Part shown: one piece after another, positions 9,277-19,012 of the stretch
Position numbering within the stretch: the stretch's first letter is position 1
Layout: the number at the start of each line of letters is the position of its first letter
Source of the DNA: an uncultured bacterium
GTDB lineage: Bacteria; Bacillota; Clostridia; Oscillospirales; Oscillospiraceae
Assembly: GCA_946548895.1 (NCBI GenBank)
Contig: CAMNQF010000002.1
Coordinates: forward strand, 108,254-172,253
DNA: 64,000 nt
Direction of reading: 5' to 3'
The notes under the pieces: model-generated
Databases searched by the model: none
The model's input: the letters and a program-made list of their open reading frames with translations, nothing else
Told to the model about the DNA's origin: nothing
Translations under genes and position numbers: made by a program

Positions 9277-11127
9277 ATGCCCCAACAGTTTATCATCCTG
9301 ATCGTCGCCGCGGTGGCCCTGCTGGTCATTGGCGGCGTTTCTTTTTTGTCCGGGCGGGGTTCCTTGGACAGCATCAAATCCAAACCCGTGGGCGACGGCC
9401 AGCACGGCACCGCCCGCTGGGCCACACCGCAGGAAATCAGCAAAACCTTCGCCCGCGTCCCTTTCAAACCCACTGAATGGCGGCAAGGGAAAGAACTGCC
9501 CCGTGCCCAGGGGCTGGTGCTGGGATCCCAGGGGAAGAAGGGAAAAATCACCGCCCTGGTAGACAGCGACGATATTCACTGCCTGATGATCGGCGCGTCC
9601 GGCGTGGGCAAGACGGCCTTTTTCCTCTACCCCAATTTGGAGTACGCCTGCGCCTGCGGGATGAGCTTTCTGGCCCTGGATACCAAGGGAGATTTGGCCC
9701 GCAACTACGGGGCCATCGCACAAAACTGCTATGGCTACGCGGTGTCGGTGATCGACCTGCGCAACCCCACCCGCTCGGACGGGTTCAACTTCCTGACGCT
9801 GGTGAACCACTACATGGACGAGGCAAACCGGCGCCCGGATGATCTGGCAGCCCGGGCCAGGGCGGAGAAATACGCCAAAATTCTCTCCAAAACCATCATC
9901 AGCCCCGATGGGGACAGCGGCAGCTATGGGCAGAACGCCTTTTTCTACGACTCCGCCGAGGGGCTTCTCACCGCCGTGATCTTGCTGCTGGCGGAGTTCT
10001 TGCCGCCCAGGGAGATCGACGGCCAGCCCCGAGAGCGCCGCCATATCGTGTCGGTGTTCAAACTGGTACAGGACCTGCTGGAACCCTCCGGCACCAAGGG
10101 GAAAAGCTGCTTCCAGGTGCTGATGGGACGCCTGCCCTCGGAGCATAAGGCTCGGTGGTTCGCCGGGGCGGCGCTGAACACCTCGGAGCAGGCCATGGCG
10201 TCGGTGCTGTCCACGGTGTTGTCCCGGCTAAACGCATTTCTGGACACGGAGCTGGAGCAGACCATCTGCTTTGACAGTCCCCTGGACGCCGAAACCTTCG
10301 CCAGCCGGAAGTCGGCCATCTTCCTGATCCTCCCCGAGGAGGATCAGACCAAGAATTTCATGGCGGGCCTGATGATCCAGAATTTGGCGCGGGAATTGTT
10401 CTCCGTGGCGGACGAAAACGGCGGCAAGCTGAAGAACCGGGTGGTGCTGTTCTGTGACGAGCTGGGCACCATGCCACCCTTCGACATCCTTCCGCTGTTC
10501 AGCGCGGGGCGTTCCCGGCGCTTAACCCTGGTGCCCATCATCCAGAGCCTCGCCCAGCTGGAGAAAAACTACGGCAAAGAAGGCTCGGAGATCATCCAGG
10601 ACAACGTGCAGGATACCATCTTCGGCGGGTTCGCGCCTAACAGCCAGACCGCCGACGTGCTGTCCAAGGCCCTCGGCAGCTACACGGTACAGTCCGGGTA
10701 CATCAGCCGGAGCAAGGGCGAGGACAGCCGGACGCTCCAGATGGGGGAACGACCCCTGATGACGCCGGACGAGCTGAAGTCCATTCCCAAGGGGGAGTTC
10801 GTGGTGATGAAAACCGGGTCGCACCCGATGAAAACCCGGCTGCGATTGTTTTTGGACTGGGGGATCACTTTTGGGGAGCCGTATCAGACGCCGGAGCATG
10901 GGCAGCGGAAGGTGTACTACGCTGGACGGCAGGAACTGGAGGAAGCCATCAAGGCACGGTACTGGCTGGCATCGGAAGTGGACGAAAAAGTCCGTCCCCC
11001 GCGGGAGGGACGGACTGGGCAGAAAGATGACAGGCACCACCGGCAGGAGAAACAGGAGAGCCAGCCGCTGGCGACGATCCCTGATTCTCTCAAAAAGCAG
11101 GATGGGCCGCCCGGGGAAGGAGGGTGA
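9277..11127 (+). CDS. VirD4-like type IV secretion coupling protein
   Basis: Walker A IGASGVGKTAFFLYP, Walker B VVLFCDELGTMPPFDILPLFSAGRSRRLTLVPIIQSLAQLEKNYG. Confidence 0.92.
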   Translation: MPQQFIILIVAAVALLVIGGVSFLSGRGSLDSIKSKPVGDGQHGTARWATPQEISKTFARVPFKPTEWRQGKELPRAQGLVLGSQGKKGKITALVDSDDIHCLMIGASGVGKTAFFLYPNLEYACACGMSFLALDTKGDLARNYGAIAQNCYGYAVSVIDLRNPTRSDGFNFLTLVNHYMDEANRRPDDLAARARAEKYAKILSKTIISPDGDSGSYGQNAFFYDSAEGLLTAVILLLAEFLPPREIDGQPRERRHIVSVFKLVQDLLEPSGTKGKSCFQVLMGRLPSEHKARWFAGAALNTSEQAMASVLSTVLSRLNAFLDTELEQTICFDSPLDAETFASRKSAIFLILPEEDQTKNFMAGLMIQNLARELFSVADENGGKLKNRVVLFCDELGTMPPFDILPLFSAGRSRRLTLVPIIQSLAQLEKNYGKEGSEIIQDNVQDTIFGGFAPNSQTADVLSKALGSYTVQSGYISRSKGEDSRTLQMGERPLMTPDELKSIPKGEFVVMKTGSHPMKTRLRLFLDWGITFGEPYQTPEHGQRKVYYAGRQELEEAIKARYWLASEVDEKVRPPREGRTGQKDDRHHRQEKQESQPLATIPDSLKKQDGPPGEGG

Positions 11128-11131
11128 TACT

Positions 11132-11395
11132 TTGGCCTATTACGATTCCATCTACAACGACCAGGAGCTAAGCCACCGGGCCAAGGCGGTGTACATCTAC
11201 CTGAAAGATCACGCCAACAAAGAGGGAACCTGCTGGCCTGGAATCAAGACTATCGCCGCTGGGGTGAGTTTGTCCCGCTCGACCGTGAAGCGTGCGCTGG
11301 ACGATTTGGTAAAGGCGGGACTGGTGGAGAAGTCCAGTAGATGGCGGGAGAATGGGAGTTTGTCATCTAACCTATATCAAGTAGCGCGCAACTGA
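11132..11395 (+). CDS. helix-turn-helix protein
   Basis: TTG start at 11132 after ggaaggagg; LAYYDSIYNDQELSHRAKAVYIYLKDHANKEGTCWPGIKTIAAGVSLSRSTVKRALDDLVKAGLV. Confidence 0.7.
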   Translation: MAYYDSIYNDQELSHRAKAVYIYLKDHANKEGTCWPGIKTIAAGVSLSRSTVKRALDDLVKAGLVEKSSRWRENGSLSSNLYQVARN

Positions 11396-11497
11396 GCAAT
11401 TTCTTTTCAACGTAATGCCGTACCGCTCAACTTTGTAGTTATCACGCGATAGGCTAACAATCCGATTTTTAAATCCGATTTTGGCTCACCATGAAAG

Positions 11498-11531
11498 AGG
11501 TCAGAACGCATAAAACGTCTTGACCTCTATT
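11498..11531. terminator. hairpin between convergent genes
   Basis: agaggtca ... tgacctct perfect 8-bp arms. Confidence 0.5.
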
Positions 11532-11542
11532 GGATTTGTTGT

Positions 11543-12088
11543 TCACCGTGTAAGATGCTCAATTAATTCTTCTACTGTGTCCTGCATCCCCCGCCGGAAC
11601 CAAACCTCAATCCAGCCATACAGAAAGAATCCGACATAGGCAGAAGAATAAGCAGCAGACATTTCCTGCTCTGGATTGAAACCGCATAAATCTAAAATGA
11701 TGTCTTTGAGCAGATAGACCAGCCCTCTTTCGTTCAACAGGCTGTAAAATTCCCGATTAGCCTCGAAATGGGAAAACACAACTTGAACGGTTTCTCTTAC
11801 GGATAGGTTTGGGGACTTCTTACACTTGTTCACCCAATCCTGAAATAAATGTGCGATATACGCCTTGACAATATCTTCTTTTGTCTGATAATTGCGGTAA
11901 AACGATGTCCGACCCACTCCAGCCATGTCGCACAACTCGCTGATAGATATTTCAGCGATGGGCTTTTCTTTCAGCAGCGCCAGCATGGAGCTGGTAAGAT
12001 GCTCTACCACATAGGCGTTGCGGCTTTCGTTGCTGAACGGTGAAACATTTTTCGCCTTTTGTTTCATTTTTACTGCCTCCATTGACAA
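11543..12088 (-). CDS. TetR/AcrR-family regulator (copy 1)
   Basis: LLKEKPIAEISISELCDMAGVGRTSFYRNYQTKEDIV TetR N-terminal HTH. Confidence 0.85.
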   Translation of the reverse strand: MSMEAVKMKQKAKNVSPFSNESRNAYVVEHLTSSMLALLKEKPIAEISISELCDMAGVGRTSFYRNYQTKEDIVKAYIAHLFQDWVNKCKKSPNLSVRETVQVVFSHFEANREFYSLLNERGLVYLLKDIILDLCGFNPEQEMSAAYSSAYVGFFLYGWIEVWFRRGMQDTVEELIEHLTR

Positions 12089-12289
12089 TTCAATTCCTTG
12101 CTGTTACACTTACAACGCTGTTACGATTGTAGCAAAGCATAGCATACAGAGTTGAGCCTGTCAAGGGGGAAATTTGTATTGATGCTGACATAAAAACACT
12201 TGCTGATTTTATTGGCAGCAGTATATGAATGCGGTTGAGAAATATCTCGACAAATATATGCCGGTAGGGTGAATGAGAGGTAGTTAATA

Positions 12290-13228
12290 ATGAAAATAAT
12301 GAAAGTTCTGCTAAAAATTCTAAAGATAATAGGTATCATGATTCTGATTATCATAGCGGTTCTTGTCGCCGTGTATCTCTATGCGGATAACAGGAGGGAC
12401 ATCAAACCCGGATACAATCAGGAGATTGAACCCGGCGGGACGTTGGAGGCAAAGTATCTGGCCGGTGGTGATTTCGAGACAATGAAGTTTACCGCCAAGG
12501 CGGAAGATCCCATCAAAAAGTACACCGTCTATTATCCGGCAGAATTGGCATCCACTGACAAGGAATATCCTATGATACTTGTGTTAAATGGAACCGGCGG
12601 CAAGGCAACAAAATATGAGGCACAGTTTGACGTATACGCATCGTGGGGCTTTATCGTTGTTGGAAATCAGGATAAGACCACAGGAACCGGCGTGACAGCG
12701 GTGGCAACACTGCACTTTATGCTGGAGCAGAACGAAAACCCGGACAGCGTTTTTTACCACAAGATTGACCTGGACAACATCGGCATCACCGGCTTTTCTC
12801 AGGGTGGGGCCGGGGTCTTTAATGTGCTTACAAAATACGAGGAAGCCAGTTATTTTAAGGCCGCAACTCCTCTATCTCCTGTCAGCGAATATATGACATC
12901 GCTTGCAACTGATTACACATACGATTCCTCCCTGGTGAAAATCCCCATTATGATTTTTGCCGGAACGGAGGGAGAGTTTGAACTTGAAACCGTACTGCCG
13001 CTTGTCGAACTGAATAAGCAGTACGACAAAATCACCGTTCCTAAAGTCATGGCTCGTCGTGTGGGTATGATTCACGATCAGATGATGTACGCCGCAGGCG
13101 GCTATGTTATCGCATGGTTCCGCTGGCAGCTTATGGGCGATACTGAGGCCGCACAGGTTTTCATCGGAGAAACCCCTGAACTGTTTTCAAATCCGATGTA
13201 TCAAGATGTGGCTGTTGATCTCGGATAA
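12290..13228 (+). CDS. membrane-anchored alpha/beta hydrolase (copy 1)
   Basis: N-terminal TM segment; GFSQGG elbow; paralogue of 16814-17743. Confidence 0.85.
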   Translation: MKIMKVLLKILKIIGIMILIIIAVLVAVYLYADNRRDIKPGYNQEIEPGGTLEAKYLAGGDFETMKFTAKAEDPIKKYTVYYPAELASTDKEYPMILVLNGTGGKATKYEAQFDVYASWGFIVVGNQDKTTGTGVTAVATLHFMLEQNENPDSVFYHKIDLDNIGITGFSQGGAGVFNVLTKYEEASYFKAATPLSPVSEYMTSLATDYTYDSSLVKIPIMIFAGTEGEFELETVLPLVELNKQYDKITVPKVMARRVGMIHDQMMYAAGGYVIAWFRWQLMGDTEAAQVFIGETPELFSNPMYQDVAVDLG

Positions 13229-13241
13229 ACGGAGGCCAAAT

Positions 13242-14375
13242 ATGAAAAAAGTATTGAAAGTTCTTGGGGTTATATTGGCGGCCATTTTGGTGATTGCTCT
13301 GCTGATCTATCTGTTTGTCCTGCAATACCCGAATTTGAAGAAAGACCCGACCATTGGGAAATGGTATCGCGTTACCACCAGCGAGATGAAAACCTCCGAG
13401 GGCGGGAAATACCGGGCGTTCTTCAAAAAGGGCAGCGAAAACAAGGTCATGGTATATTTCGCGGGCGGCGGTGTCAGCATCAATGAGGAAACGGCCAGAG
13501 ATGATACATACAACACCACTGAAATCTTCATTGATATGCTGGCAAATGTCACAATGAATATGGGCGGGCTTGCCTCGGATGTGGAGGGCAGTCCCTTTGA
13601 AAACTGGAGCATCATCCTGTTTCCCTATGCGACTGGTGATTTTCATGCAGGAACGGGAGAATTTCACTACATCGACCACGACGGCAAAGAGAAAATTCTC
13701 TATCACAACGGCTATGTGAACTACACGCAGACAATGCAAAAGGTACTGGAACTGGCCGGTATCAGTGACCCAGAGGCTGTTGTCGTGACCGGCTACAGCG
13801 CCGGAGGGTTTGGGGCGGCACTTCTCGCTGACGACATCTTTACAAATTACTTTCCAACTGCGGAGAGCAAAAATGTCCTGGTGGACGCATCCCTGCTGTT
13901 GTATGACGATTGGCACACCGTTGCCACAGATGTCTGGCAAACTCCCAAAGAAATATCAGATAAGCTGACAGGCAGCAACCTTACGCTGGACTGCCTGACT
14001 GCCCTGCACGAAAAATATGGGGATGGTGTTCATCTCCTGTTTGACAGTTCTACAAGAGATGGCGATCTGGCAAAGGTGCAAAATTACCTGGACACCGGGG
14101 TGATGGATGTTACTGAAAAAGAGGCGGACATCTATCAGCAGATACTGAAAGACACTATTCCGCAGTTCAAGGAAAACGGTGTAAGTCTGTTTATCTGGGA
14201 CGGTGTGGCCTGGTATGATGATCCGAGAAATATGACGGCGCATACCATTATCGCAACCCCTGCCGTATGGCTACCCTTTGAAGAACAGGAACAGTCTGTT
14301 GCCGGGTGGCTTGCCGATGCAGTAAACGGCGATTTGAAAGATTACGGTCTTGACTTGGTAAATAAGGAATATTAA
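13242..14375 (+). CDS. pectinacetylesterase-family-like membrane-anchored hydrolase
   Basis: N-terminal TM; VMVYFAGGGVSINEETA, VVTGYSAGGFGAALLADDIF typical of the PAE/notum family. Confidence 0.7.
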   Translation: MKKVLKVLGVILAAILVIALLIYLFVLQYPNLKKDPTIGKWYRVTTSEMKTSEGGKYRAFFKKGSENKVMVYFAGGGVSINEETARDDTYNTTEIFIDMLANVTMNMGGLASDVEGSPFENWSIILFPYATGDFHAGTGEFHYIDHDGKEKILYHNGYVNYTQTMQKVLELAGISDPEAVVVTGYSAGGFGAALLADDIFTNYFPTAESKNVLVDASLLLYDDWHTVATDVWQTPKEISDKLTGSNLTLDCLTALHEKYGDGVHLLFDSSTRDGDLAKVQNYLDTGVMDVTEKEADIYQQILKDTIPQFKENGVSLFIWDGVAWYDDPRNMTAHTIIATPAVWLPFEEQEQSVAGWLADAVNGDLKDYGLDLVNKEY

Positions 14376-14409
14376 AACCGCTATGCACTGTATGAGCGTT
14401 GATTTTCTT

Positions 14410-16034
14410 AAAAAATGCGTCTCACGGTGAGTAATGTCATTAAGTTAGAGGCATGAAGGGAATAAAATTGAAAGAAGCAAAAAAGGCTTGACAAATTGGA
14501 AAAAATGTGCGGCAAAGCCCTGAAAAGTGAACTTGCTTTTCAGGAGGGAGCCGCACATGAAATACACACCAGTCATATTGCGGGAGATACTACGTTCCCA
14601 AATCCGGAAACTGGGGGAGACACCGGAGCAGTTTGTCCGGCGGCCCGGACGGGACTTCACCCGGCCCCGGACACTGAGTTTTGAGACGGTGATATCCCTG
14701 CTGCTCACCATGAGCGAAAACAGCATTGGAAAGGCTTTGATGGAGCGTTTCAAAAGCAGGGCAAACACACCGTCTGCCTCGGCGTTTGTCCAGCAGCGGG
14801 AGAAACTGCTGCCCGCGGCGATGGAGACGCTTTTTCAGCGGTTTACCGCCTGCCTGCGCCCTGCCGGACGTTTTCAGGGATACCGTCTGTTGGCGGCGGA
14901 CGGATCCGACCTGAAATCCGGCGCGTATCCCGGGGATCCCGCCTCCTACCGGGCTGGGACAGAGCGTCAGCACGGGTGGAATCTTTGGCATCTGAATGCG
15001 CTTTATGATTTACAAAATGGTATTTATACCGACGTAATTGTCCAAAAAGAACACGAAAAGGACGAGAAGGCGGCCTTATGCGCCATGATGGATCGCTCGG
15101 CCCTTTCCGGCCCGGTTATCCTTTTGGCGGATCGGGGGTATGAGGCCTGCAATAACCTGGCTCATCTGGAGAGAAAGGGTTGGAACTACCTCATCCGTCT
15201 CCGGGACAAAAACCGGGCCGTCGCCTATGGCCTGAAGCTCCCTGACACAGCGCAGTTCGATATTCCTGTCCAGATCACTCTGGGCCGGCAGACAGCGCGG
15301 CAGCTGGAGCAGCAGGGGCTTGTGGTTCCAGACTCCTATTACCGCGTCCCGCCCCAGATGACCTTCGATGATTTAAAACTGGAAAGTGCCGCTTTTGCTG
15401 TTCTTTCTTTCCGAATCGTTCGGATTGAAATAGAAAACGGCCATACGGAACTCCTCATTACCAACCTGGATCCGAAGCGTTTCCCGTCCGCCGCCTTGAA
15501 GCGCCTCTACGCCATGCGTTGGGGGATCGAGACTTCCTTCCGCAGTCTGAAATACGCTGTTGGCCTCATCCATCTTCATGCGAAGAAGCCCGACCTCGTC
15601 CTCCAGGAGATCTTCGCCAGTTTTCTTATCTTCAACTTCACCCAAGCGTCCATCTGGGCGGTAGATACCGCCCAAGGAGCATCCAAGTATCAATGCCGCG
15701 TTAATTTCTCTGACGCTGTTTTTGCCTGCTGCGCGTTCCTCAGAGAGCCAACCTACGATCCGATCCCGCTCCTCCGGCGAAAACTGCTTCCAGTCCGCCC
15801 TGGCCGAACCGCCCCAAGACCCAAAATCACGGGTAACCGCATTTCCTCCTGCTACGTCTCTGCTCGCTAAACCCACCTTTACACTCTTTTTCAGGCGGAG
15901 CCCCCTCCGTCTGGTTTTGCTGTCTATTTTCCCCTCGCTCAATTCCTTTTGTCCTTTTTGAGACCTGTTATCCCTTTCGTGAGCCTCCTTGCATACCAAC
16001 TTAATGACATTACTCACCGTGAGACGCATTTTTT
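14410..16034 (+). mobile_element. IS4-family-like insertion sequence
   Basis: Perfect 37-bp terminal inverted repeats: 14410-14446 aaaaaatgcgtctcacggtgagtaatgtcattaagtt and its exact reverse complement at 15998-16034, flanking one transposase gene. Confidence 0.92.
14557..15870 (+). CDS. IS4-family transposase
   Basis: DGSDLK, ADRGYE, RWGIETSFRSLKY (DDE / YREK-type) motifs; start at 14557 after caggaggg. Confidence 0.9.
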   Translation: MKYTPVILREILRSQIRKLGETPEQFVRRPGRDFTRPRTLSFETVISLLLTMSENSIGKALMERFKSRANTPSASAFVQQREKLLPAAMETLFQRFTACLRPAGRFQGYRLLAADGSDLKSGAYPGDPASYRAGTERQHGWNLWHLNALYDLQNGIYTDVIVQKEHEKDEKAALCAMMDRSALSGPVILLADRGYEACNNLAHLERKGWNYLIRLRDKNRAVAYGLKLPDTAQFDIPVQITLGRQTARQLEQQGLVVPDSYYRVPPQMTFDDLKLESAAFAVLSFRIVRIEIENGHTELLITNLDPKRFPSAALKRLYAMRWGIETSFRSLKYAVGLIHLHAKKPDLVLQEIFASFLIFNFTQASIWAVDTAQGASKYQCRVNFSDAVFACCAFLREPTYDPIPLLRRKLLPVRPGRTAPRPKITGNRISSCYVSAR

Positions 16035-16079
16035 CCGCTTCATCAAGCCCGATATGAACAAGACATTTGAGTAAACAAC

Positions 16080-16619
16080 TTATAAATCATTTGTATAAGG
16101 CGTTGAGACAATCTGTATTATCATTTGAGCCATTTCGTCAGGTGTTTCACTAAAACCCCGTGTGACCCATTCATCAAGAAGTCCATACAGACCATGTGCA
16201 TAAAATTTTTCCCGATAAAGTCTTTGAGTATCCGATTTGCGCTCCATTGTTAGCACTATTCTGTAAAAAGACTCGTGGATTGCTTCTTGGAGGCCCGCCC
16301 GATACACAATGTCAAGAATGTGTCTGATAGAATAATTATACTCAAAGAAGTGCTTTGCGTTATTCAAATCGAAGCTATCTCGAACCTTTACATCGTTTAA
16401 CTCACAATACTGCTCCCACATTTTTATAAATTTGAACGTGATGGCTTCATTCTTTGAACTGAACGCACGAAAATATGTTGCGCGTCCCACGCCCGCTTTT
16501 TTCACTATTTCATCAATAGAAATCTTTTCAATCGGTTTCTCTTTAATTAGGACAATGATGGCATCCGCAATACATTCTTTTAAGTAATCAGTTGGCTTTG
16601 CTGTCCTCATTCTACCCAC
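16080..16619 (-). CDS. TetR/AcrR-family regulator (copy 2)
   Basis: LIKEKPIEKISIDEIVKKAGVGRATYFRAFSSKNEAI. Confidence 0.85.
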   Translation of the reverse strand: MGRMRTAKPTDYLKECIADAIIVLIKEKPIEKISIDEIVKKAGVGRATYFRAFSSKNEAITFKFIKMWEQYCELNDVKVRDSFDLNNAKHFFEYNYSIRHILDIVYRAGLQEAIHESFYRIVLTMERKSDTQRLYREKFYAHGLYGLLDEWVTRGFSETPDEMAQMIIQIVSTPYTNDL

Positions 16620-16813
16620 CTCTATGATACTTTTTCGCGCAATCGTATCATTTTACGTTTCGCTACACAACACATATTGACACATTAAGACAGGGGCATT
16701 AAAATATCTTTTGATACTAAAGTATCTGTACCGACAAAATAGTATCAAACTACCGAAAAATTGTCAAGCAGAGTTTTTGAATGTTCTGTTCGATTTGTCG
16801 TGGAGGAGTAGGG

Positions 16814-17743
16814 ATGAAAAAGGTGCTAAAAATCATCGGTATCATTTTATTGATTGTCATAATCTCAATCATTATCCTGCTGATGTACATAGGAAACAAA
16901 CCTGTTGCTCCGACAGACTATCAGCAGCGTGTGGAAACCGGCGGAGAGATTGAGGCAAAGTATATGGCCAACGGGAGCTTTGAGGTATCTGTTTATGAGG
17001 AGCCGGTCTTACAGGTTTTCAAAAAATACGTGATTTACTATCCGGCTGAACTTGAAACATCTGATAAGCAATACCCTGTTATAGTGATCTGCAATGGGAG
17101 CGGGACGCCCATTTCCAAATATCCCGCTGTACCAAAACACTATGCGTCCTGGGGCTTTATCGTAATCGGGACAGAAGAAGAAAATGCGTGGAATGGCTTT
17201 GGCCCGGAAATGAGTATTAGACACCTGCAAAGGTTGAATGATAATGAGCAGATCGAGGAGGGAAAAGCAAATATCTTTTATCACAAAGTCGATTTTTCCA
17301 ATGTAGGTATTGTGGGGCACTCCCAGGGTGGCGTTGGCGTACTCAACGCAATCACGGCCCAGGTACACAAAGACATATATAAAGCAGCCGTTTCTCTGTC
17401 CCCCACAAACAAAGAATTAGCACACGCCCTTGAGTGGGATTATGATGCCAGCCTTGTGAATGTCCCAATTATGCTGATCTCCGGGGCCGGCGGCGGCGAT
17501 GATTGGGTTGTAACCGGGGATCAGCTGGAAAATATCTACAATGATATACCTGATAACAAAATCATGCTGCGTAGAAATAACACTGTTCACAATGAAGTCC
17601 TTTACTCTCCAGACGGCTATGTAACAGCATGGTTCATGTGGCATTTGCAGGGCGACGAAGAAGCGGCAAAGGCGTTTGCTGGGAATAACGCTGAAATATT
17701 GATAAATCCGCTTTACCAGGATCAACGGATAGCCATAAAATGA
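16814..17743 (+). CDS. membrane-anchored alpha/beta hydrolase (copy 2)
   Basis: TM N-terminus, GHSQGG elbow; extended similarity to 12290-13228 (e.g. GGEIEAKYMANGSFE vs GGTLEAKYLAGGDFE; YYPAELETSDKQYP vs YYPAELASTDKEYP). Confidence 0.85.
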   Translation: MKKVLKIIGIILLIVIISIIILLMYIGNKPVAPTDYQQRVETGGEIEAKYMANGSFEVSVYEEPVLQVFKKYVIYYPAELETSDKQYPVIVICNGSGTPISKYPAVPKHYASWGFIVIGTEEENAWNGFGPEMSIRHLQRLNDNEQIEEGKANIFYHKVDFSNVGIVGHSQGGVGVLNAITAQVHKDIYKAAVSLSPTNKELAHALEWDYDASLVNVPIMLISGAGGGDDWVVTGDQLENIYNDIPDNKIMLRRNNTVHNEVLYSPDGYVTAWFMWHLQGDEEAAKAFAGNNAEILINPLYQDQRIAIK

Positions 17744-17767
17744 TTTGAACATTTGGAGGGAAGTTTT

Positions 17768-18025
17768 TTGAAACAGGTATCGTTCAAAACGCAAGGCTAT
17801 ATTTCATTCGCTATCTTGATTTGCGGATTTTTGTCTGCACAAATTTTTAAGATGGGAATTTTTCATAATATAGTGTGGATTTTAGTTGGGCTGCTTTTTG
17901 CGGTAAACCCTGTATGGCCTAAATCGTGGGATTGGAGAAATCACGATGAATTGAAGAAAGGCATACGGATTGGAAGTGTACTTGTCATTATAGTGTTTGG
18001 ATTTTTGATACGTTATGGGGTGTAG
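17768..18025 (+). CDS. small membrane protein
   Basis: TTG start after ggaggg; three hydrophobic segments. Confidence 0.5.
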   Translation: MKQVSFKTQGYISFAILICGFLSAQIFKMGIFHNIVWILVGLLFAVNPVWPKSWDWRNHDELKKGIRIGSVLVIIVFGFLIRYGV

Positions 18026-18030
18026 TTTAG

Positions 18031-18195
18031 ATGAAAGTAAAAATTATCATGGGAACGGGTGAAAAGGAATTAGAGAAGAAAGTAAACGATTTTATCACCC
18101 GGCCCAATATCAAAATAACCGACCTTAAATTTACTGGTGCTGGGTTTGCGGTCTGGCCCGTTTTTTCCGTAATGGTTATATACGATGAAAGCTGA
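18031..18195 (+). CDS. 54-aa conserved-looking small protein (not in ORF track)
   Basis: MKVKIIMGTGEKELEKKVNDFITRPNIKITDLKFTGAGFAVWPVFSVMVIYDES*. Confidence 0.5.
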   Translation: MKVKIIMGTGEKELEKKVNDFITRPNIKITDLKFTGAGFAVWPVFSVMVIYDES

Positions 18196-18736
18196 TGGTG
18201 AAATGATGGAATTTACATTTGAAACAACCTATAATCAAAAGGCCGTAACCGCTATGGCAAAAACGCTGCGGAAAACAATTCGGAAAAAGAGGAGCCGCCG
18301 CGCTCACGTTTTGGGCTGGATTGTTATTGCTTTGGCTCTACTGTTCACACTCCCGTTGGGGGAGAACGAATTTACATTTGACATTAGAACGGTTATTACA
18401 TGGCTTGCGGGAATTATCATTTTGATGGTGCTTCTTTTTGAGGATAGCATCAACGGATACATCGCCAGAAAGAGGATGCTTGCGGGTACAGGACAAGGTA
18501 CTACCATTTTTCAAGATGAAACTTTTACCACCACGACAGAAATCGGTAAGACAGAATTTATCTACGACAAAATCAATCTGCTCGCCGAAACAGATAGTTA
18601 CTTTGTGTTTGTGTATGATAAAAGCCATGCACAGGTTTATGACAAGGGCAGGCTGTCTGGCGGTACAGTAGAGGAATTTCGTAAATTCATCGCAGAAAAG
18701 ACAGGTAAGGAAATTACGAAAATAAAAGCTAAATAG
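18185..18736 (+). CDS. YcxB-like membrane protein
   Basis: Two TM segments followed by FQDETFTTTTEIGKTEFIYDKINLLAETDSYFVFVYDKSHAQVYDK. Confidence 0.65.
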   Translation: MKADGEMMEFTFETTYNQKAVTAMAKTLRKTIRKKRSRRAHVLGWIVIALALLFTLPLGENEFTFDIRTVITWLAGIIILMVLLFEDSINGYIARKRMLAGTGQGTTIFQDETFTTTTEIGKTEFIYDKINLLAETDSYFVFVYDKSHAQVYDKGRLSGGTVEEFRKFIAEKTGKEITKIKAK

Positions 18737-18865
18737 GGGGACGTATCGTGTTCATCTGTCAGAGTGCAGAAATTTAGTGCTTGCTTATGAAAGGGAAAAG
18801 GCTGATTTACTTTTTGACTGCCAATTGAAGTGACCCTGTGAAGCAGGGCACGTTTAGACATTAAG

Positions 18866-18894
18866 CGGCGGCCCTGGAAAAAGCAGGGTCGCCG
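18866..18894 (+). terminator. rho-independent terminator candidate
   Basis: cggcggccctg ... cagggtcgccg followed by aatttt. Confidence 0.55.
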
Positions 18895-19012
18895 AATTTT
18901 CGCCAAGATTTTATGATATTGTCCCAACATTCCAAGATGACACACTTCACAAAATCCAGTATAATAAGGCCATCATTTATGACGTTTACGTCAACGGGAG
19001 GAGTGCGCTATC

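Noticed and set aside
15373-16029. 218-aa minus-strand ORF at the end of the IS element
   Set aside because: Antisense to the transposase 3' end and runs into the inverted repeat; not a passenger gene.
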